Made by a program: the position numbers and the translations under genes | Shown: positions 1-10,078 of the stretch, in pieces | Position numbering within the stretch: the first letter of the stretch is position 1 | Layout of the letters: every line of letters begins with the position of its first letter | Source: an uncultured Candidatus Pelagibacter sp. | Lineage (GTDB): Bacteria > Pseudomonadota > Alphaproteobacteria > Pelagibacterales > Pelagibacteraceae | Direction of reading: 5' to 3' | DNA length: 64,000 nt | Assembly: GCA_905618915.1 (NCBI GenBank) | Contig: CAJQTI010000006.1 | Coordinates: 1-64,000, forward strand | Notes under the pieces: model-generated | Seen by the model: only the letters and a program-made list of their open reading frames with translations | Database searches by the model: none | Told to the model about the DNA's origin: nothing

Positions 1-44
1 TAGATACGGGAAATAAGCATGTAAATAGAAGGTTTTAAGTCTAT

Positions 45-1118
45 CTATATTAATTTTTCATCTTCATACACACAACATTTCTCTGGAGGAATATAAAGGT
101 TTACCTTTTCTGATGAAACTTCAGTTTCTCTATTTATTTTAGACTTGATTGTAAGGTTGCCCATTTTAGCGGTTAATAATTTATAATTTCCTAGGTCTTC
201 TACTTTTTCTACATCAACACTAATAACATTCTCTTTTTGACTTTCAGCTATCTTTATAAATTCAGATCTTATGCCTAATTTAACTTTATTATTTTTTAAT
301 TTTGACAAATCTGTAGCTGTTTTAATCAAAGTATCATTAATTTTAACACTATTATTTGATGAAGTTTCTGATTCGAATAAATTCATCGCAGGAGATCCTA
401 TAAAATACCCAACAAAAGTAGTTTTTGGTCTTTCAAATAATTCTTTAGGAGTTCCTGTTTGAACCACCTCACCTTCACTCATAACTATTATATTATCCGC
501 AAAAGTCATCGCTTCATTTTGATCGTGAGTTACATAAACTAGGGTTGTTTTATATTTCTCATTTATTTCCTTGAGATTTCTTCTTAATTTAAATTTTAGA
601 TCAGGGTCTATAACCGTTAATGGCTCATCCATTAATACTGCAGCAACATCTTCTCTTACAAGCCCTCTACCAAGCGAAATTAATTGTTTTTGATCGGCAG
701 TAAGTTTTCTAGCTGGTAATTTTAAAAAAGATTTTAAATTTAACGTTTCAGCTACAGAATTAACCCTTTCTTCCACTATTTCTTGAGAAAAATCTCTACA
801 TCTCAAAGGGAAAGCTAAATTATCATACACTGTCATGGTGCTATAGATAACTGGAAATTGAAATACTTGTGCAATGTTTCTACTCTCAGTTTTAAGGTCA
901 GTAACATCTTTTTCATCAAATAGTATTTTTCCCGATGAAGGTCTTACTAAGCCTGACACAATATTTAACATCGTTGTTTTTCCACACCCAGATGGTCCTA
1001 AAATTGCGTATCTTTTTCCATCTTCCCAAACCATTGAGAATGGGTTTAATGCATAAGTCGGATTAGGATCATTTGGATTATATGAGTGAGATATTTTATT
1101 TAAATTAATTTTAGACAT
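45..1118 (-). CDS. ABC transporter ATP-binding protein (GlpT/UgpC/MalK-like), degenerate signature motif
   Basis: Walker A GPSGCGKTT, Walker B VLMDEPLTVID, H-loop YVTHDQNEA; signature position reads LTADQKQ. Confidence 0.93.
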   Translation of the reverse strand: MSKINLNKISHSYNPNDPNPTYALNPFSMVWEDGKRYAILGPSGCGKTTMLNIVSGLVRPSSGKILFDEKDVTDLKTESRNIAQVFQFPVIYSTMTVYDNLAFPLRCRDFSQEIVEERVNSVAETLNLKSFLKLPARKLTADQKQLISLGRGLVREDVAAVLMDEPLTVIDPDLKFKLRRNLKEINEKYKTTLVYVTHDQNEAMTFADNIIVMSEGEVVQTGTPKELFERPKTTFVGYFIGSPAMNLFESETSSNNSVKINDTLIKTATDLSKLKNNKVKLGIRSEFIKIAESQKENVISVDVEKVEDLGNYKLLTAKMGNLTIKSKINRETEVSSEKVNLYIPPEKCCVYEDEKLI

Positions 1119-2190
1119 TGCTACCTCTAAATGGAGATGAGGCTAAATTTCCAACTTCATCAAATGCATAAGCTCTATTGGATTTAAAGTTAATTTTAAC
1201 TTTATCACGAATTTTAAAATCCATCACTTCCTCTATACTAGTTATAATTTTTAAATTTCCCCTTGTGAGGTGTAGTAAAGTTTCTGAGCCACTAATTTCT
1301 GCAAGCTCCACTTCAAATTCAAAACCATTATCATTCAATTCAATATCAGACGCTCTTATACCAAAATTAAAATGCTTATCTTTTAATTTAGATAAATGAT
1401 CTGGAATATCTATTTCAATATCTTCAAATTTTATTTTATTAGAACCTAGGTCAGCTTTCAAAATATTCATAGGTGGGTCATTTGAAATAGCAGCAACCTT
1501 TAAATCTTTGGGATTTTCAAATATTTCTTTTGCAGCACCTACCTGTAGTACTCTACCTTCATCAAGAACAATGACTTCACCATTAAGTTCCATTGCCTCC
1601 CTAGGGTCCGTTGTTGAAAAAATTACAATACTTTCCTCTGATAGACCATTAACAAAGATATTTTTAAACTCTTCTCGCAACTGCTCTCTTAACTTGTAGT
1701 CTAAATTAACTAGTGGCTCATCAAGTAGTAAAATCTTTGCATTTTTTACAAGTGACCTTGCAACTGAAACCCTTTGTTGTTGGCCACCTGATAATTCTTG
1801 GATTTTTCTTTTTTCATAACCCTCTAGTCCTACTAATTTCAAAGATTTAAAAACCTCATCATTAATCTTTTGAGGGTCTAAACCTCTTTGTTTTAGAGGA
1901 AAAGCTATATTTTCAAAAACATTTAGGTGAGGGTAGTTAATGAATTGCTGATAAACCATGGCAATATTTCTTTTCCACACGGGTATCTCTAAAAAATTCT
2001 TATCTTCAAATCTAATCGATCCACTATCTGGCATAAGTAGCCCTGCTATTGTTTTTAATAAAGTAGTTTTCCCAGAAAGTGTTCTTCCCAAAATTGTATA
2101 CAATTTACCTTTTTCAAAATTAAAAGAGATTTTTCTTAACTGAAGTTCTTCAGTTAATTTATACGATAAGTTTTCACCAACTAAATTCAT
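1111..2190 (-). CDS. ABC transporter ATP-binding protein (GlpS/UgpC/MalK-like), canonical signature, no switch His
   Basis: Walker A GRTLSGKTT, LSGGQQQR, LLLDEPLVNLD; H-loop position reads FSTTDPREAM. Confidence 0.93.
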   Translation of the reverse strand: MNLVGENLSYKLTEELQLRKISFNFEKGKLYTILGRTLSGKTTLLKTIAGLLMPDSGSIRFEDKNFLEIPVWKRNIAMVYQQFINYPHLNVFENIAFPLKQRGLDPQKINDEVFKSLKLVGLEGYEKRKIQELSGGQQQRVSVARSLVKNAKILLLDEPLVNLDYKLREQLREEFKNIFVNGLSEESIVIFSTTDPREAMELNGEVIVLDEGRVLQVGAAKEIFENPKDLKVAAISNDPPMNILKADLGSNKIKFEDIEIDIPDHLSKLKDKHFNFGIRASDIELNDNGFEFEVELAEISGSETLLHLTRGNLKIITSIEEVMDFKIRDKVKINFKSNRAYAFDEVGNLASSPFRGSNV

Positions 2191-3038
2191 TATTTAATTG
2201 CTCCTGATAGATTTCCTTTTGATAAATATCTCTCAACAATAAATGCAACAACAATTAATGGTGCAACAGAAACTAGTGCTGAGGCTGATAAACTCCACCA
2301 TGGCGTTATTGAAGAGTTTAAAGCTACAATTTTTACAGGAAGTAACTGCACTTCAGTAAAGGTTAAAATAAAAGCAAAAAAGAAATCAATCCATCCAAAT
2401 ATAATACAAAACATTCCAGCAACAATTAATCCAGGTATTGAATTTGGTAATACAACTTTATAAAATGCCTGGTAAGGATTACATCCATCTATCAATGCTG
2501 TTTCATCTATCTCTCTTGGAACTTTATTAAAAAAATCAACCATAATCCAAACTGCTATTGGCATTAACAAAACAATATAAACAACTATTAATCCAAATAG
2601 ACTGTCCAATAAGTTAACCGCACCAAGAAATAAAAAGAAAGGTATGGATAAAACTATTGGTGGCATAATTCTTTGAGAAATAAAGAAAAATGTAATGTCA
2701 TTATTCTTTATTGGACCAGCTTTGAATGTATATCTAGAAAGAGCATAAGCAGATAAGGTTCCAAGTATAATACTAACTAAACTTGCAGTGCATGTTACAA
2801 ACAAACTATTAAAATAAGGTTCAACAATATCCACCCCTCCTTGTGCTGGGGATTTAATTAAAACTCTCCAACCTTCTAAATTTGGTTCAAAATCAACCCA
2901 TGGAATGTAAGTAACACCTCCATTTACTGAATTAAAATCTTTAAACGAGGTTGTAAGAGCCCAAAGAAAAGGCGCCACAACAAAAACTGTCCAAACCGTT
3001 ATAAAAAAATATTTTAAAAATGTGTATAATTTTCCCAT
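2190..3038 (-). CDS. ABC transporter permease (MalG/UgpE-like)
   Basis: Hydrophobic protein with EAA-type motif (EIDETALIDGCNPYQAFYKVVLP); operon position. Confidence 0.9.
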   Translation of the reverse strand: MGKLYTFLKYFFITVWTVFVVAPFLWALTTSFKDFNSVNGGVTYIPWVDFEPNLEGWRVLIKSPAQGGVDIVEPYFNSLFVTCTASLVSIILGTLSAYALSRYTFKAGPIKNNDITFFFISQRIMPPIVLSIPFFLFLGAVNLLDSLFGLIVVYIVLLMPIAVWIMVDFFNKVPREIDETALIDGCNPYQAFYKVVLPNSIPGLIVAGMFCIIFGWIDFFFAFILTFTEVQLLPVKIVALNSSITPWWSLSASALVSVAPLIVVAFIVERYLSKGNLSGAIK

Positions 3039-3040
3039 AT

Positions 3041-3901
3041 TTATTCTTTGAGTAATAGTTTGGTTAATACTTTTGCTATAACTGTTAAACTTATGATCAT
3101 TATTATTAAATATGTGAATGACATTGAGGCTGCATAACCCATCTGAAACTCTCTAAGTCCCTTAATAAAAATATAAAAACTTGATGTCTCAGTTGAAGTT
3201 CCTGGACCACCTGAGGTTAAAACATAAACGGTATCCATTATTTTTGAAGCTTCAATCAATCTAATAATAATTGCGCCAATAGATATGGGTGCCATCAATG
3301 GAAACGTTACATAAATAAATTTTCTAATTGGACTTGCTCCATCAATTGCAGCTGCTAAAAAAGGTTCTTTAGGTAGTGATAAAAGACCCGCCAATAATAG
3401 TAAAAACATAAAAGGTGTCCACTGCCAAACCTCAACAATAATTACAGTAATTTTAGCTAAAGTAGGGTCTGTAAGCCATTTTGGTGCAACATCAAATATC
3501 TGCAAAAGATCATTAACAGGCCCTAGTGACTCATGAAAAAAAGTTCTCCAAATAACTGTCATAATAACTGGAGTAGTCATCATGGGTATTAAAAATAATA
3601 CTCTAAAGAATCTTTGAAACTTAATTTCCTTCCAAACCATATGTGCTAAAGCAAAGCCAATTACATACTGTAAGGTTACAGTTGTAACTGACAAGAAACT
3701 TAACCTAATAAACGATTCCCAGAATCGCGGATCATCAGTGAATAACCTAACATAGTTTTCAAGGCCTATAAAATTTAAACCATTATAGCTATTCCACCCC
3801 GACAAACTTAAACGAACTACAAATATTATTGGGAAAATTAAGATACCTATAAGAACAAATAAACCTGGAAATAAAAAAACGTATTTATGTTTAAAGTTCA
3901 T
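3041..3901 (-). CDS. ABC transporter permease (MalF/UgpA-like)
   Basis: Multi-TM, EAA-like motif (PFLAAAIDGASPIRKFIYVTFP). Confidence 0.9.
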   Translation of the reverse strand: MNFKHKYVFLFPGLFVLIGILIFPIIFVVRLSLSGWNSYNGLNFIGLENYVRLFTDDPRFWESFIRLSFLSVTTVTLQYVIGFALAHMVWKEIKFQRFFRVLFLIPMMTTPVIMTVIWRTFFHESLGPVNDLLQIFDVAPKWLTDPTLAKITVIIVEVWQWTPFMFLLLLAGLLSLPKEPFLAAAIDGASPIRKFIYVTFPLMAPISIGAIIIRLIEASKIMDTVYVLTSGGPGTSTETSSFYIFIKGLREFQMGYAASMSFTYLIIMIISLTVIAKVLTKLLLKE

Positions 3902-3928
3902 GTAATTGAATTTTGAATGTAATGTATA

Positions 3929-3951
3929 TGGCCACTAATTAAAAGTGGCCA
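3929..3951 (-). promoter_or_regulatory. Intercistronic stem-loop between solute-binding protein and permease genes
   Basis: TGGCCACT-AATTAAA-AGTGGCCA, 8-bp perfect stem. Confidence 0.6.
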
Positions 3952-3964
3952 CATAAAGTTATTT

Positions 3965-5500
3965 TTATAACTTGTTGTCTTCCATTTTGACACCAACAGC
4001 ATAATCTTCTTGTACTGCTGATTTTCCAACTCTTTTGACAATTGCTTCCCACTCTTTAGCGACTTCATCCAGCGCTTCTTGAGGTGATAGCTGTCCAGCT
4101 AAAGCCTTAGAAGTTCCAGTTGCAACCGCACTAGTGAACTCAAATACACCACGTACTCTTAAAGGGAAAACTCTATTTTTACTTTTTTCCATATCTTTAA
4201 GTGTCTTAGTATAACTTTTAGCAATATCTGCATCCCAACCCATAGTATCTATATAAAGATTTGGATCGAAATCAGAGTTTTTAAATGGATTAACACCAAA
4301 GTTACCAATAGCTAAGTCAGCTTGGTGGTTTGCTCCGTTAGAAAAGAAACATAGATAGTCAAACGCCATCTCTTGCACTTTACTTTTCTTAGCAACACCT
4401 ACTGCCCAACCCCATACGATGTATGGTGCTTGGTTGTATTTGTTATCCCATTTGCCAGATACTCTATTCCAGACTTTATCTGCACCCGGAAGAGGAGCTG
4501 TACCTACTTTATTTTTGATAGGACTATCATCTTGCATCGCTGCAATAAAAGCATCATCCCATGAAAAACTAAACAAAGTTTGGCCACCACCAAATGATCC
4601 AATTTCATCACCTAGTCCAAAGTTAATTCCTCCTGGAGGAACATACTTAGTAGCTTCTACCCAGTCAGTTAAAGCCTCAACAAACCCTGGATTGTTAATG
4701 TTTGGTTTCATAGTTTCTAAATCAAAAAAGAAACCACCTGGAGTTCTTGGATTTTTAGCATACGCTACTGATCTACTGAAAAAAGCTGCGAACATTAAGT
4801 CGTCTTTTTTCATAACTTCAGCTGAACCGTATTCTTTTTCTCCATCTCCATCCCAATCCCAACCGTTAAAGTATTTGGCCATTTCGCCATATTCTTTCCA
4901 AGTTGTAGGAACTTTTAACTCTTTTCCAGTATCTGCTTTGTATTTCTTTTGCATCTCAGGATTATCAATTACATCTTTTCTGTATTTTAGATAATGCCTG
5001 TCTCCATCAACTGGATATTGATACATAGTTCCATCCCAAGAAGAAACACCCACATGAGATTTTGTTACATCTTTCATCTCTTTTGTGTTCATGTATTTTT
5101 TTGGAACTGGTGCTAAGTATTGTCTCCAGTCATTTATAAAGTTAGAAAATCCAAATACGATATCGTATGGAGATTGACCAGCTTTAAAAGGAACCATAGC
5201 TTTTGCATACAAATCACCTGCTGGTGTATGTGTTACATCTACTGTTGCACCCGTTAATTTAGAAAACTGTTCAGCATGAAGAGCTGTAGGCTGTCCAATT
5301 ACCGGAACTGCGTGCGTGTTTATTTTTAGAGTTTTTCCTTTGTAGTTCTTTTTTGAAATTTTCTCATAAGAACAGTCACCAGAAATATCTCCTGTTGCTT
5401 TGATATGTGGAAATTGATCGCTCCACTTATCTGCAAAAGCTGGACTAAATATCAGGACACCTGATATCATAGCACTTAAGCAAGTTTTTATTATTTTCAT
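3965..5500 (-). CDS. Extracellular solute-binding protein (sugar/polyol type)
   Basis: Signal peptide (MKIIKTCLSAMISGVLIFSPAFA), SBP family 1-like, first gene of the ABC operon. Confidence 0.9.
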   Translation of the reverse strand: MKIIKTCLSAMISGVLIFSPAFADKWSDQFPHIKATGDISGDCSYEKISKKNYKGKTLKINTHAVPVIGQPTALHAEQFSKLTGATVDVTHTPAGDLYAKAMVPFKAGQSPYDIVFGFSNFINDWRQYLAPVPKKYMNTKEMKDVTKSHVGVSSWDGTMYQYPVDGDRHYLKYRKDVIDNPEMQKKYKADTGKELKVPTTWKEYGEMAKYFNGWDWDGDGEKEYGSAEVMKKDDLMFAAFFSRSVAYAKNPRTPGGFFFDLETMKPNINNPGFVEALTDWVEATKYVPPGGINFGLGDEIGSFGGGQTLFSFSWDDAFIAAMQDDSPIKNKVGTAPLPGADKVWNRVSGKWDNKYNQAPYIVWGWAVGVAKKSKVQEMAFDYLCFFSNGANHQADLAIGNFGVNPFKNSDFDPNLYIDTMGWDADIAKSYTKTLKDMEKSKNRVFPLRVRGVFEFTSAVATGTSKALAGQLSPQEALDEVAKEWEAIVKRVGKSAVQEDYAVGVKMEDNKL

Positions 5501-5522
5501 TTATCCCTCTCGTTATTTATTA

Positions 5523-6584
5523 TTATGGAACTAAAACGGCTCTTCCCTTAACTTTACCTTCGTTAAGATCATGAAGCGCTTTATTAGCATCGCCTAATTT
5601 ATACTCTTGCATAGAAAGTGTAACTAACCCTTTGTTAGCTAACTCCATCAACTCATATAACTCAGACCACGTTCCTACTAAATTTCCAACTATTGTTTTT
5701 TCTGAAATAATTACATCAACAGCTAAAACTCTGATTTCTTCACCATAACCAACAATGTAATAATATCCACTACCTGCCGTCATTTTAATGCCCATTGCTG
5801 TTGATCCTTTTTCACCAACAAAATCGATTACAGCTTCACCACCCTTACCTTTAGTAAGCTCTAGAACTCTTTCAGTTTCGTTGCCATCAATTAAAACTCC
5901 CTCATCACCACCAAGTGACATCGCATGTTTTAATGCTTCAGCAGATTTTTCAACAATGATAATATTTGCAGCACACATTGCTTTTAAACATTGAATTGCA
6001 ATATGACCAAGTCCACCAGCACCAATAATTACACAGGTCTGGCCTGGTAATAAATGTCTAGTAGCTTTTTTAACAACTCTGTAAGCAGTTAGTCCAGCAT
6101 CTGAAAAAGGCGCAACATCTTTTGGTGCTAATATAGTGGGTAGTTTAATTAAGTTACGAACACTTGTTTTAAGTAGTTCTGCATAACCACCTTCTTTAAT
6201 ATTTAGACCTGGAAATGCTCCATCTTCAGCGTGTTGATCTAAACCTCTACGACAGCTCAAACAAGTTCCATCTGTTCCTGAAATAATTGGATGGAGAATA
6301 ACAGGGTCACCTTTTTTAAATCCTACAACATCTTTTCCTACTTCTTCAACCCATCCAGCATTTTCATGACCCATAACCATAGGTAACAAATCTCCTTTGG
6401 GATCTTGAATATGCTCCCAAACACCTTCAATAATATGTAGGTCAGTTCTGCAAACTCCTGCAGCACCAATTTTAACAATAACATCTGATGATTTTTCTAA
6501 TTTTGGATCTGGCATTTCTTGCTCAGTAACCCAAACCTTTTCATCCATCTTTGGATTATATTTATGTAAAACTTGTGCCTTCAT
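5523..6584 (-). CDS. Zn-dependent alcohol dehydrogenase, NAD(P)-binding
   Basis: GHENAGWVEEVG, Cys-containing Zn region, GAGGLGHIAIQ Rossmann motif. Confidence 0.92.
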   Translation of the reverse strand: MKAQVLHKYNPKMDEKVWVTEQEMPDPKLEKSSDVIVKIGAAGVCRTDLHIIEGVWEHIQDPKGDLLPMVMGHENAGWVEEVGKDVVGFKKGDPVILHPIISGTDGTCLSCRRGLDQHAEDGAFPGLNIKEGGYAELLKTSVRNLIKLPTILAPKDVAPFSDAGLTAYRVVKKATRHLLPGQTCVIIGAGGLGHIAIQCLKAMCAANIIIVEKSAEALKHAMSLGGDEGVLIDGNETERVLELTKGKGGEAVIDFVGEKGSTAMGIKMTAGSGYYYIVGYGEEIRVLAVDVIISEKTIVGNLVGTWSELYELMELANKGLVTLSMQEYKLGDANKALHDLNEGKVKGRAVLVP

Positions 6585-6604
6585 AATTTCTCTCTATTCT
6601 TTAA

Positions 6605-6627
6605 TTTGTTAATTTTTTTTTAACAAA
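6605..6627. promoter_or_regulatory. Inverted repeat in divergent promoter region (candidate operator)
   Basis: TTTGTTAA-N7-TTAACAAA; a further TTAACAAA at 6685-6692. Confidence 0.4.
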
Positions 6628-6743
6628 CCCTATCCAATATGGCCGACAACAGAGAGTCAATCAGACAAAAAAGTGTTCAGAAAGTTAACAAAATACAACT
6701 TCTGGTTGGTTGTTGATTTTTTAATAAAGTTTTAAAATAAGAA

Positions 6744-7826
6744 ATGTCAAATTTCATATCTTTTGAAAAAGAATTCTCAGACCTTACTAAGAGAAGAGGT
6801 TTTTTACCTTCTTTGATTGATAAAGATATTTCTGATAGTTGGAAAAGATGTATTTCAAGTGGACTAGATCCACTTGAAAATCCAAAAAGAACAATTCTTA
6901 CTTCTAAAGAACTTGATGAGCTTAGAGAAAAAAATGAATATATCAGAAGACTGGTAAACCCTGAGCTTGAACTTTTGTATTCACAAATAGCTGGGACAAA
7001 CTTTATGGTAGCATATTCTGACAGTACGGGATCTGTTATGGATACTATTTATGATAAAACCTGTCTTAAAACTGATGTTGGAAAAATTGTAATACCGGGA
7101 TCAATTTGGAGAGAAGAAATTGGAGGTACAAATGGGTTGGGACAAGTTGTTACTCTTAATAAAGACTCTATAGTTTCAGGTAAAGAACATTTTTTTGAGT
7201 CACATGGAAAATTATCTTGTTTTGCAAGTCCCATACTAAATCATGAAGGGAAAACTATTGGTATAATAGATGCCTCTACTGATGTTCATTCAAGAGAACA
7301 ACATACTTTGGCTCTAGTTAAACTTGCTACAAAAAGTATCGAAACAAAATTATTTTTAAACCAATTTAAAGATGAATTAATTTTATCATTTCATCCACGT
7401 CAAGAATATTTAAGCACTAACAGTGTTGGTCTACTTGCGATTAATGGTGATGGATTTATTGTTGGCTCTAATTCAAATGCAAGAATTATGCTACATGGCC
7501 TCTTAACAATAAAGAATGAAAAGTTTAATAATATTTTTATTACTTCATTTTCTTCAATTGCGAATGAAATTTTACAAAATAAAATAACAAAAATTTCTGA
7601 TCATTTAGGTTCATCTGTTTTTATAATAAAAAGTCAAAATTTTAAGCAAAGAATACCCAAGGAAACAAAAGTAAAAAATCACGCATGCAATAACTGTAGG
7701 GGCTCAAAGTTTAAAGAAGATAGATGCACTTTAATTAAATCTACTTTTTTAGAAACTGGAAATATTAGTGCAGTTTCTAGGAGGCTAGGCGTTTCTCGAA
7801 CTACAATTTATAAACATTTAAAATAA
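6744..7826 (+). CDS. AcoR-like GAF/Fis-HTH transcriptional regulator lacking a sigma54 AAA+ domain
   Basis: AcoR-type N-terminus and C-terminal Fis-like HTH (GNISAVSRRLGVSRTTIYKHLK); no Walker A or GAFTGA. Confidence 0.8.
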   Translation: MSNFISFEKEFSDLTKRRGFLPSLIDKDISDSWKRCISSGLDPLENPKRTILTSKELDELREKNEYIRRLVNPELELLYSQIAGTNFMVAYSDSTGSVMDTIYDKTCLKTDVGKIVIPGSIWREEIGGTNGLGQVVTLNKDSIVSGKEHFFESHGKLSCFASPILNHEGKTIGIIDASTDVHSREQHTLALVKLATKSIETKLFLNQFKDELILSFHPRQEYLSTNSVGLLAINGDGFIVGSNSNARIMLHGLLTIKNEKFNNIFITSFSSIANEILQNKITKISDHLGSSVFIIKSQNFKQRIPKETKVKNHACNNCRGSKFKEDRCTLIKSTFLETGNISAVSRRLGVSRTTIYKHLK

Positions 7827-7828
7827 AA

Positions 7829-9046
7829 TTAATTTTTAGAATTTTTTATTAAAAAAAACAGATAAGAAAAAAAAGAAGTTAATAAAAAAAATATCATAGC
7901 CAATTTAAAACCTAAAATTTCTGAAAAACCTAAGTTCATTGTTAAATCAATAATAACACCAATAATCCATTGAAGTAAAAATGCACCAATAAAAAGGAGT
8001 AGGTTAAAAGAAGTTAATGCTTTTCCAGCATTAGAGAATGAAAAAGCCATTCCAACTGCAGGCTGACTTAAAGATAGAAATACTGAACTTACTGCAAAGA
8101 ATGCCCAATGAAATGCTCCAGCTTTTGGTCCTAGATAAATTATAAAAATTAGCACTATTAAGTTTAATGGTGCACCAAATTTCAGTAGCCTTATTGCATC
8201 AGAAACACTTTTAGAAAACTTTGGAACAAAATACCCCCAAATTAAAAAAGATAAAAGTAAGGACAAATAAATAATAAATAAACCATTTGCACTTTCTTCT
8301 GGTGTGTATCCAGATACTTTAACCATCCATGGTCCTGCCCATAAAGTTTGTACAGCAAATAAGCCTCCATAATTAAAGATGCCCATCGGTACTAAACTTT
8401 TAAAAAGTTTATTCTGCCAAACTTCTTTTAAAGAACCTTTATCTTCAGGTGTATTTTGAACGTTTGCTCTATTCCAGTTTGGAATAAAAATAATAATTAA
8501 TACAATACAAAGAATTGTTAATATTGCCAAAATTACAAATATTAACCTCCAACCTATTATTGGTAAAAAAAATTGAACTGGTAAACTAGAAGATAACATT
8601 CCTATCGCACCAGTCATTAACATCCATGAGCTTGCTCTTTGTTGAGTCTCATCTTGAAACCAAACTCTATAAGCAGTTAATGGTCCCATCAAACAGGCTC
8701 CAACACCTGCTCCAATTAAAATTCTAGAAATTACAAGAGATGTAAAATTCTGAGATAAAGAAAACGAAATCATGCCTACAATTGCAATTAATAAAAAGCA
8801 GGAAACTATTTTTTTTGGTCCACTTTTATCTAATAAATATCCTAAAGGAATTTGGACAGATGCAAATCCCAAAAAATAACCACCTCCTAAAAGTCCTAAA
8901 TTACCAGCTGATAAATTAAATTCTGATACAAGTTGTGGTGAAATAGTTGCTGTAATTGCTCTTAATAAATTTGAAATATAATACCCAAAAGCAAAAACTA
9001 AAAAAATAGTAACTGCTTTTTGCTTGGGCAAAACTATTTTATTCAT
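7829..9046 (-). CDS. MFS transporter
   Basis: About 12 TM segments, GYLLDKSGPKK motif. Confidence 0.9.
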   Translation of the reverse strand: MNKIVLPKQKAVTIFLVFAFGYYISNLLRAITATISPQLVSEFNLSAGNLGLLGGGYFLGFASVQIPLGYLLDKSGPKKIVSCFLLIAIVGMISFSLSQNFTSLVISRILIGAGVGACLMGPLTAYRVWFQDETQQRASSWMLMTGAIGMLSSSLPVQFFLPIIGWRLIFVILAILTILCIVLIIIFIPNWNRANVQNTPEDKGSLKEVWQNKLFKSLVPMGIFNYGGLFAVQTLWAGPWMVKVSGYTPEESANGLFIIYLSLLLSFLIWGYFVPKFSKSVSDAIRLLKFGAPLNLIVLIFIIYLGPKAGAFHWAFFAVSSVFLSLSQPAVGMAFSFSNAGKALTSFNLLLFIGAFLLQWIIGVIIDLTMNLGFSEILGFKLAMIFFLLTSFFSYLFFLIKNSKN

Positions 9047-9073
9047 AATTTAAATTTAGATCTTATAATAAAT

Positions 9074-10027
9074 TTAGTTTACTTTATTCTTACAATCTCC
9101 AGTTTTAAAAAACTCATCAATATTTTCTACTGCCAAATCACCCATAGCAGTTCTTGTCTGTTTTGTTGAACTTCCAAGGTGAGGTAAAATAAAAGCACTC
9201 TTGTGTTTTAAATAACCAGAATTTAAGTTGGGTTCTCCTTTGTAAACATCTAATCCAACTGCATAAATCTTCCTTCTATCTAGGGCATCTAACATAGCCT
9301 CGTCATCAATCATATCCCCTCTTGCACTATTTGTAATTATTGCACCAGTTGGAAAATACTCTAAAGTTTCTTTATTGATTATATTCACAGTCTCTTTTGT
9401 GGCTGGACAATTAATTGCTAAAATATCAGAAACAGAAAATAAACTTTTAATATTTTTATGATAAGTAGCACCTTCTTCAAGTTCTGGGGTTAATTTAGAT
9501 CTATTATGATAGTGAATTTCCATTCCAAAAGGTCTTGAAAGTTTTGCTACCGCTCTTCCAATTCTTCCCATTCCTAAAATTCCCAATCTTGCTCCTGTTA
9601 ATTGTTTACCAATTAAAAAATCTGCAGACCATTTCCAGTCACTATTTTTTGCGTACTCAATTCCCTCTGGAGCTCTTCTTGCAGCACCAAGTATTAATAA
9701 CATTGCAATCTCTGCTGTAGCATCTGTTAAAACATCAGGAGTGTTTGTAACTGCTATTCCTCTTTTTTTTGCAGCCTCTAAATCTATATTTCCAAAACCT
9801 ACAGCAAAATTAGAAATTACCTTGATCGTATCTGGCAGTTTGTTGATTGTATCTTCATCCATTTTTTCTGTTAAAGATGTTAAAATTGCATCACAACCTT
9901 GGCTTAATTCAATTAGTTTTGACTGTGAATATAGCTCGTCATTAGCGTTAATATTTGCAACAAAAATTTTTGAGGCTTTTTCCTCACTTGCTTTTAACAA
10001 TCTTCTAGTAATTAATATTTTTTTCAT
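9074..10027 (-). CDS. D-2-hydroxyacid dehydrogenase (glyoxylate/hydroxypyruvate reductase-like)
   Basis: GILGMGRIGRAVAK, NSARGDMIDDEAM, LPHLGSST. Confidence 0.92.
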   Translation of the reverse strand: MKKILITRRLLKASEEKASKIFVANINANDELYSQSKLIELSQGCDAILTSLTEKMDEDTINKLPDTIKVISNFAVGFGNIDLEAAKKRGIAVTNTPDVLTDATAEIAMLLILGAARRAPEGIEYAKNSDWKWSADFLIGKQLTGARLGILGMGRIGRAVAKLSRPFGMEIHYHNRSKLTPELEEGATYHKNIKSLFSVSDILAINCPATKETVNIINKETLEYFPTGAIITNSARGDMIDDEAMLDALDRRKIYAVGLDVYKGEPNLNSGYLKHKSAFILPHLGSSTKQTRTAMGDLAVENIDEFFKTGDCKNKVN

Positions 10028-10078
10028 GTTTTAGACTATTTTTTTTTGTTTTAAGATTGATATACTATTTAAAAAAAA

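Noticed and set aside
4419-4994. 191-aa plus-strand ORF antisense to the solute-binding protein
   Set aside because: Lies within a well-supported CDS on the other strand; composition looks like an antisense reading, no family motif.
6639-6716. 25-codon ORF MADNRESIRQKSVQKVNKIQLLVGC in the divergent promoter region
   Set aside because: No ribosome-binding site or recognisable family; overlaps likely promoter and operator sequence.
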